Origin: Marivirga sericea
Lineage (GTDB): Bacteria; Bacteroidota; Bacteroidia; Cytophagales; Cyclobacteriaceae
Assembly: GCF_900177665.1 (NCBI RefSeq)
Contig: NZ_FXAW01000003.1
Coordinates: 150,655 to 214,654 of the forward strand
Length of the DNA: 64,000 bases
Reading direction: 5' to 3'
Position numbers and translations under genes: made by a program. The notes beneath the pieces were generated by a model. That model ran no database searches. It was not told the DNA's origin and worked only from the letters and a program-made list of their open reading frames with translations. Position 1 is the first letter of the stretch, and each line of letters starts with the position of its first letter. This document shows, piece by piece, positions 62,115 to 64,000 of this stretch.

Positions 62115-63161
62115 ATGAATTTTGAGCAACAGTTGCTATTTTTCTTTAGTGCCTTAGGTGCATTTAATGGTCTTATGTTGAGTATTTATTTTGCCTACTC
62201 AACAAAATATAAAAAGTTTCCAAATTACTTTCTTTCACTGCTATTATTGGTTCTAAGTGTAAGAATTATCAAGTCTGTTTTTTTGTATTTTAATCCAGAT
62301 CTATCAGGTGTATTTATACAAGTAGGGCTCTCTGCTTGTGTACTAATAGGTCCATTATTGTATTTATATGTCATCTCTTTTGTGAGAAAATCTAAAACAA
62401 AATGGTGGCTGCACATTCTCCCATTCCTATTTTTAGTCACTATTTTAAGTGAAATTTACCCTTATTGGTCGTATAAACAATTGTGGTCAAAATTCATCGT
62501 GAAAGGTATTTACCTACAATGGTTTGGGTATCTAATAATAACTGGTTTTCAGCTAAAAGAAATTCTAAAAAAAACATTCTCAAATGTTAACAAGCTCAAT
62601 CAAATTGAAATTTGGTTACTGAGTATTTATTGTGGTATAGCAATTATTTGGTTAGCATATAATATTGGTTCTTACACTTCTTACATTGTCGGTGCCTTAT
62701 CATTTTCTTTTGTTTTTTACCTTTTGGTTTTACTGTGGTTATTTAAAAGAAATAAAAACGGTCAGTTTTTTGAGGATAAAATAAAGTATGAAAACAAAAA
62801 AATAAGTGCGGAAGAAATTGAATTAATCATAACAAAATTGGCTATCATCCCAGATAAAAAACTATTCAGAAACCCAAATTTAAAAGTATCAGATATTGCA
62901 AAGAGTCTAAATATTTCGTCACATCAATTATCACAATTTTTAAATGATAATCTGGGAAAATCCTTCACTTTATTTATAAATGAGTACCGAATAGAAGAAG
63001 CAAAACAGTTATTACTTTCCAATAAGAATTATAGTATTGAAGCCATAGGTTATGATTGTGGTTTTAATTCTAAATCTACCTTCTTTACAACTTTTAAAAA
63101 GATCACCAGAACTACGCCAGCTAAGTATAAGAAAGAGAAGAGTCAAAAAGAAACAACATAA
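62115..63161 (+). CDS. Polytopic membrane protein with C-terminal AraC DNA-binding domain
   Basis: 348 residues. Six to seven hydrophobic helices (about 5-215) precede a cytoplasmic AraC HTH (KVSDIAKSLNISSHQLSQFLNDNLGKSFTLFINEYRI, then YSIEAIGYDCGFNSKSTFFTTFKKITRTTPAKYKK). This membrane-embedded AraC design is common in Bacteroidota and is thought to couple sensing in the membrane to transcription. Its target is unknown; the DJ-1-type lipoprotein gene follows 90 bases downstream. Confidence 0.9.
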   Translation: MNFEQQLLFFFSALGAFNGLMLSIYFAYSTKYKKFPNYFLSLLLLVLSVRIIKSVFLYFNPDLSGVFIQVGLSACVLIGPLLYLYVISFVRKSKTKWWLHILPFLFLVTILSEIYPYWSYKQLWSKFIVKGIYLQWFGYLIITGFQLKEILKKTFSNVNKLNQIEIWLLSIYCGIAIIWLAYNIGSYTSYIVGALSFSFVFYLLVLLWLFKRNKNGQFFEDKIKYENKKISAEEIELIITKLAIIPDKKLFRNPNLKVSDIAKSLNISSHQLSQFLNDNLGKSFTLFINEYRIEEAKQLLLSNKNYSIEAIGYDCGFNSKSTFFTTFKKITRTTPAKYKKEKSQKETT

Positions 63162-63251
63162 AAGTCCTAATCTACAAAGTAGTAGTTCGATTTTATAATA
63201 CAAAACCTTTATTATCCACAGTAATTGCATATTGCGTGAAATTAAAACCGT

Positions 63252-63998
63252 ATGCACAAAATATTAATTCTTCTATTCCTGATTTCATTCTTAATTGGAT
63301 GTGAGAATATACCTAGAAAGCAAGAGAAAATACTCTTTGTAGTATCTAATCAAAATACCTACGGAGATACAAATCTAAATGCCTCTAATCATTTTTCAGA
63401 AATTGTTTTGCCTTATGATGTATTTAAAGAAAGAGGTTATCAAATAGATTTTGTAAGTCCAAACGGAGGTGCGATTCCTATTGGATATATCAAAACGTCA
63501 GACAGTATTCAAAAGAAGTATCTGTATGATGCTGATTTTATGAAATTATTAAAACACACACAACTGCCTAAACATATTGATCCATTAAATTATTCAGCAG
63601 TGTATTATGTCGGTGGTGGAGCGGCAATGTTTGGTGTACCTGAAAATAGAGAAATTCAACAAATTTCAAGAACTATATACGAAAATAAGGGAGTTGTATC
63701 TGCAGTTTGTCATGGCACAGCAGGAATCGTTAATTTACAATTATCTAATGGCAAGTTTTTATATGAAGGAAAGCAGGTAAATGGTTTTCCTGATGTCTTC
63801 GAAGATAAAACAGACGCTTATTATAAAACATTTCCTTTTTCTATAGAAGAAGCAATTAATAGCAATGGTGGGAAATTTACGTATTCAAAAAAAGGATGGG
63901 ACAACCACTTTGTTATTGATGGAAGACTAGTAACAGGTCAAGACCCTTCTGCATCAATATCTGTAGCACAAAAAGTTATTAAAATCCTAGAAGAATAA
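63252..63998 (+). CDS. DJ-1/PfpI-family lipoprotein (Hsp31-like)
   Basis: 248 residues. Lipoprotein signal MHKILILLFLISFLIGC (Cys17), then a DJ-1/PfpI class I amidotransferase-like fold: ILFVVSNQNTYGDT, ASNHFSEIVLPYDVFKERGYQIDFVSPNGG (Glu50 of the SE element), YYVGGGAAMFGVP, and the nucleophile elbow GVVSAVCHGTAGIVNL with Cys153-His154. The long insert and KGWDNHFVIDGRLVTGQDPSASI fit the Hsp31/glyoxalase III branch, which is normally cytoplasmic; here it is envelope anchored. The stop at 63996-63998 is the last feature of the window. Confidence 0.88.
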   Translation: MHKILILLFLISFLIGCENIPRKQEKILFVVSNQNTYGDTNLNASNHFSEIVLPYDVFKERGYQIDFVSPNGGAIPIGYIKTSDSIQKKYLYDADFMKLLKHTQLPKHIDPLNYSAVYYVGGGAAMFGVPENREIQQISRTIYENKGVVSAVCHGTAGIVNLQLSNGKFLYEGKQVNGFPDVFEDKTDAYYKTFPFSIEEAINSNGGKFTYSKKGWDNHFVIDGRLVTGQDPSASISVAQKVIKILEE

Positions 63999-64000
63999 AA

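Noticed and set aside
1-64000. CRISPR array or phage module
   Set aside because: No regularly spaced direct repeats, cas genes, capsid, terminase or integrase frames were seen.

Overview
The window looks like chromosomal DNA of a low-GC marine Bacteroidota, most likely a Cytophagales member of the Marivirga/Flammeovirgaceae type. Evidence: type IX secretion (T9SS) components (PorP/SprF-like, PorE-like OmpA protein, a giant adhesin with a type B 'gliding motility-associated' C-terminal domain), a TonB-dependent receptor paired with a DUF4249 lipoprotein, AraC-type regulators carrying TPR or polytopic membrane domains, a Y_Y_Y propeller sensor, and -7 promoter elements of the Bacteroidota form TAnnTTTG.

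Region 1 to about 47.8 kb is ordinary core genome. It holds a tandem universal stress protein cut by the window edge, a small membrane protein coupled to xseA, a LysM protein with a DUF2400 gene, an nfeD/kdsB/iodotyrosine-deiodinase-like operon, a partial histidine operon (hisH-A-F-IE) followed by two sister lipoproteins, accBC/efp/fabH/rpmF/DUF177/pdxA, rsmA/mgtE/dehydrogenase, a pentapeptide protein, greA with a structured leader, a HIT protein, the DUF4249/TonB receptor pair, clpB, a propeller sensor coupled to a thioesterase, the T9SS adhesin/PorP/PorE-like group with an M48 protease gene between the last two, an acyl-CoA carboxylase beta subunit, a sterol desaturase-family enzyme and a tRNA with anticodon CAT (47757-47830).

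Region 47.8-64 kb, right of the tRNA, is different: spaced genes, long non-coding stretches and broken genes. It holds a DUF4238 gene with degraded-looking small frames upstream, a minimal J-domain protein behind inverted repeats, a secreted-protein pseudogene with four nonsense codons, an orphan terminator, an AraC fragment beside a TPR-AraC regulator, and then a co-directional run of secreted hydrolases and regulators: two sister class-C beta-lactamase-fold lipoproteins, an esterase-fold protein, a LuxR regulator, an S41 peptidase, a DUF5694 lipoprotein, a GNAT pseudogene, a membrane-AraC regulator and a DJ-1/PfpI lipoprotein. No integrase, transposase or CRISPR array is visible, so the accessory nature of this part rests on gene content and decay only.

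The best leads are the two well-resolved pseudogenes, the greA leader hairpin (similar in arrangement to E. coli GraL), the iodotyrosine-deiodinase-like enzyme with its Glu-Tyr-Lys lid, the output-less propeller sensor fused translationally to a thioesterase, and the secreted hydrolase/regulator island.
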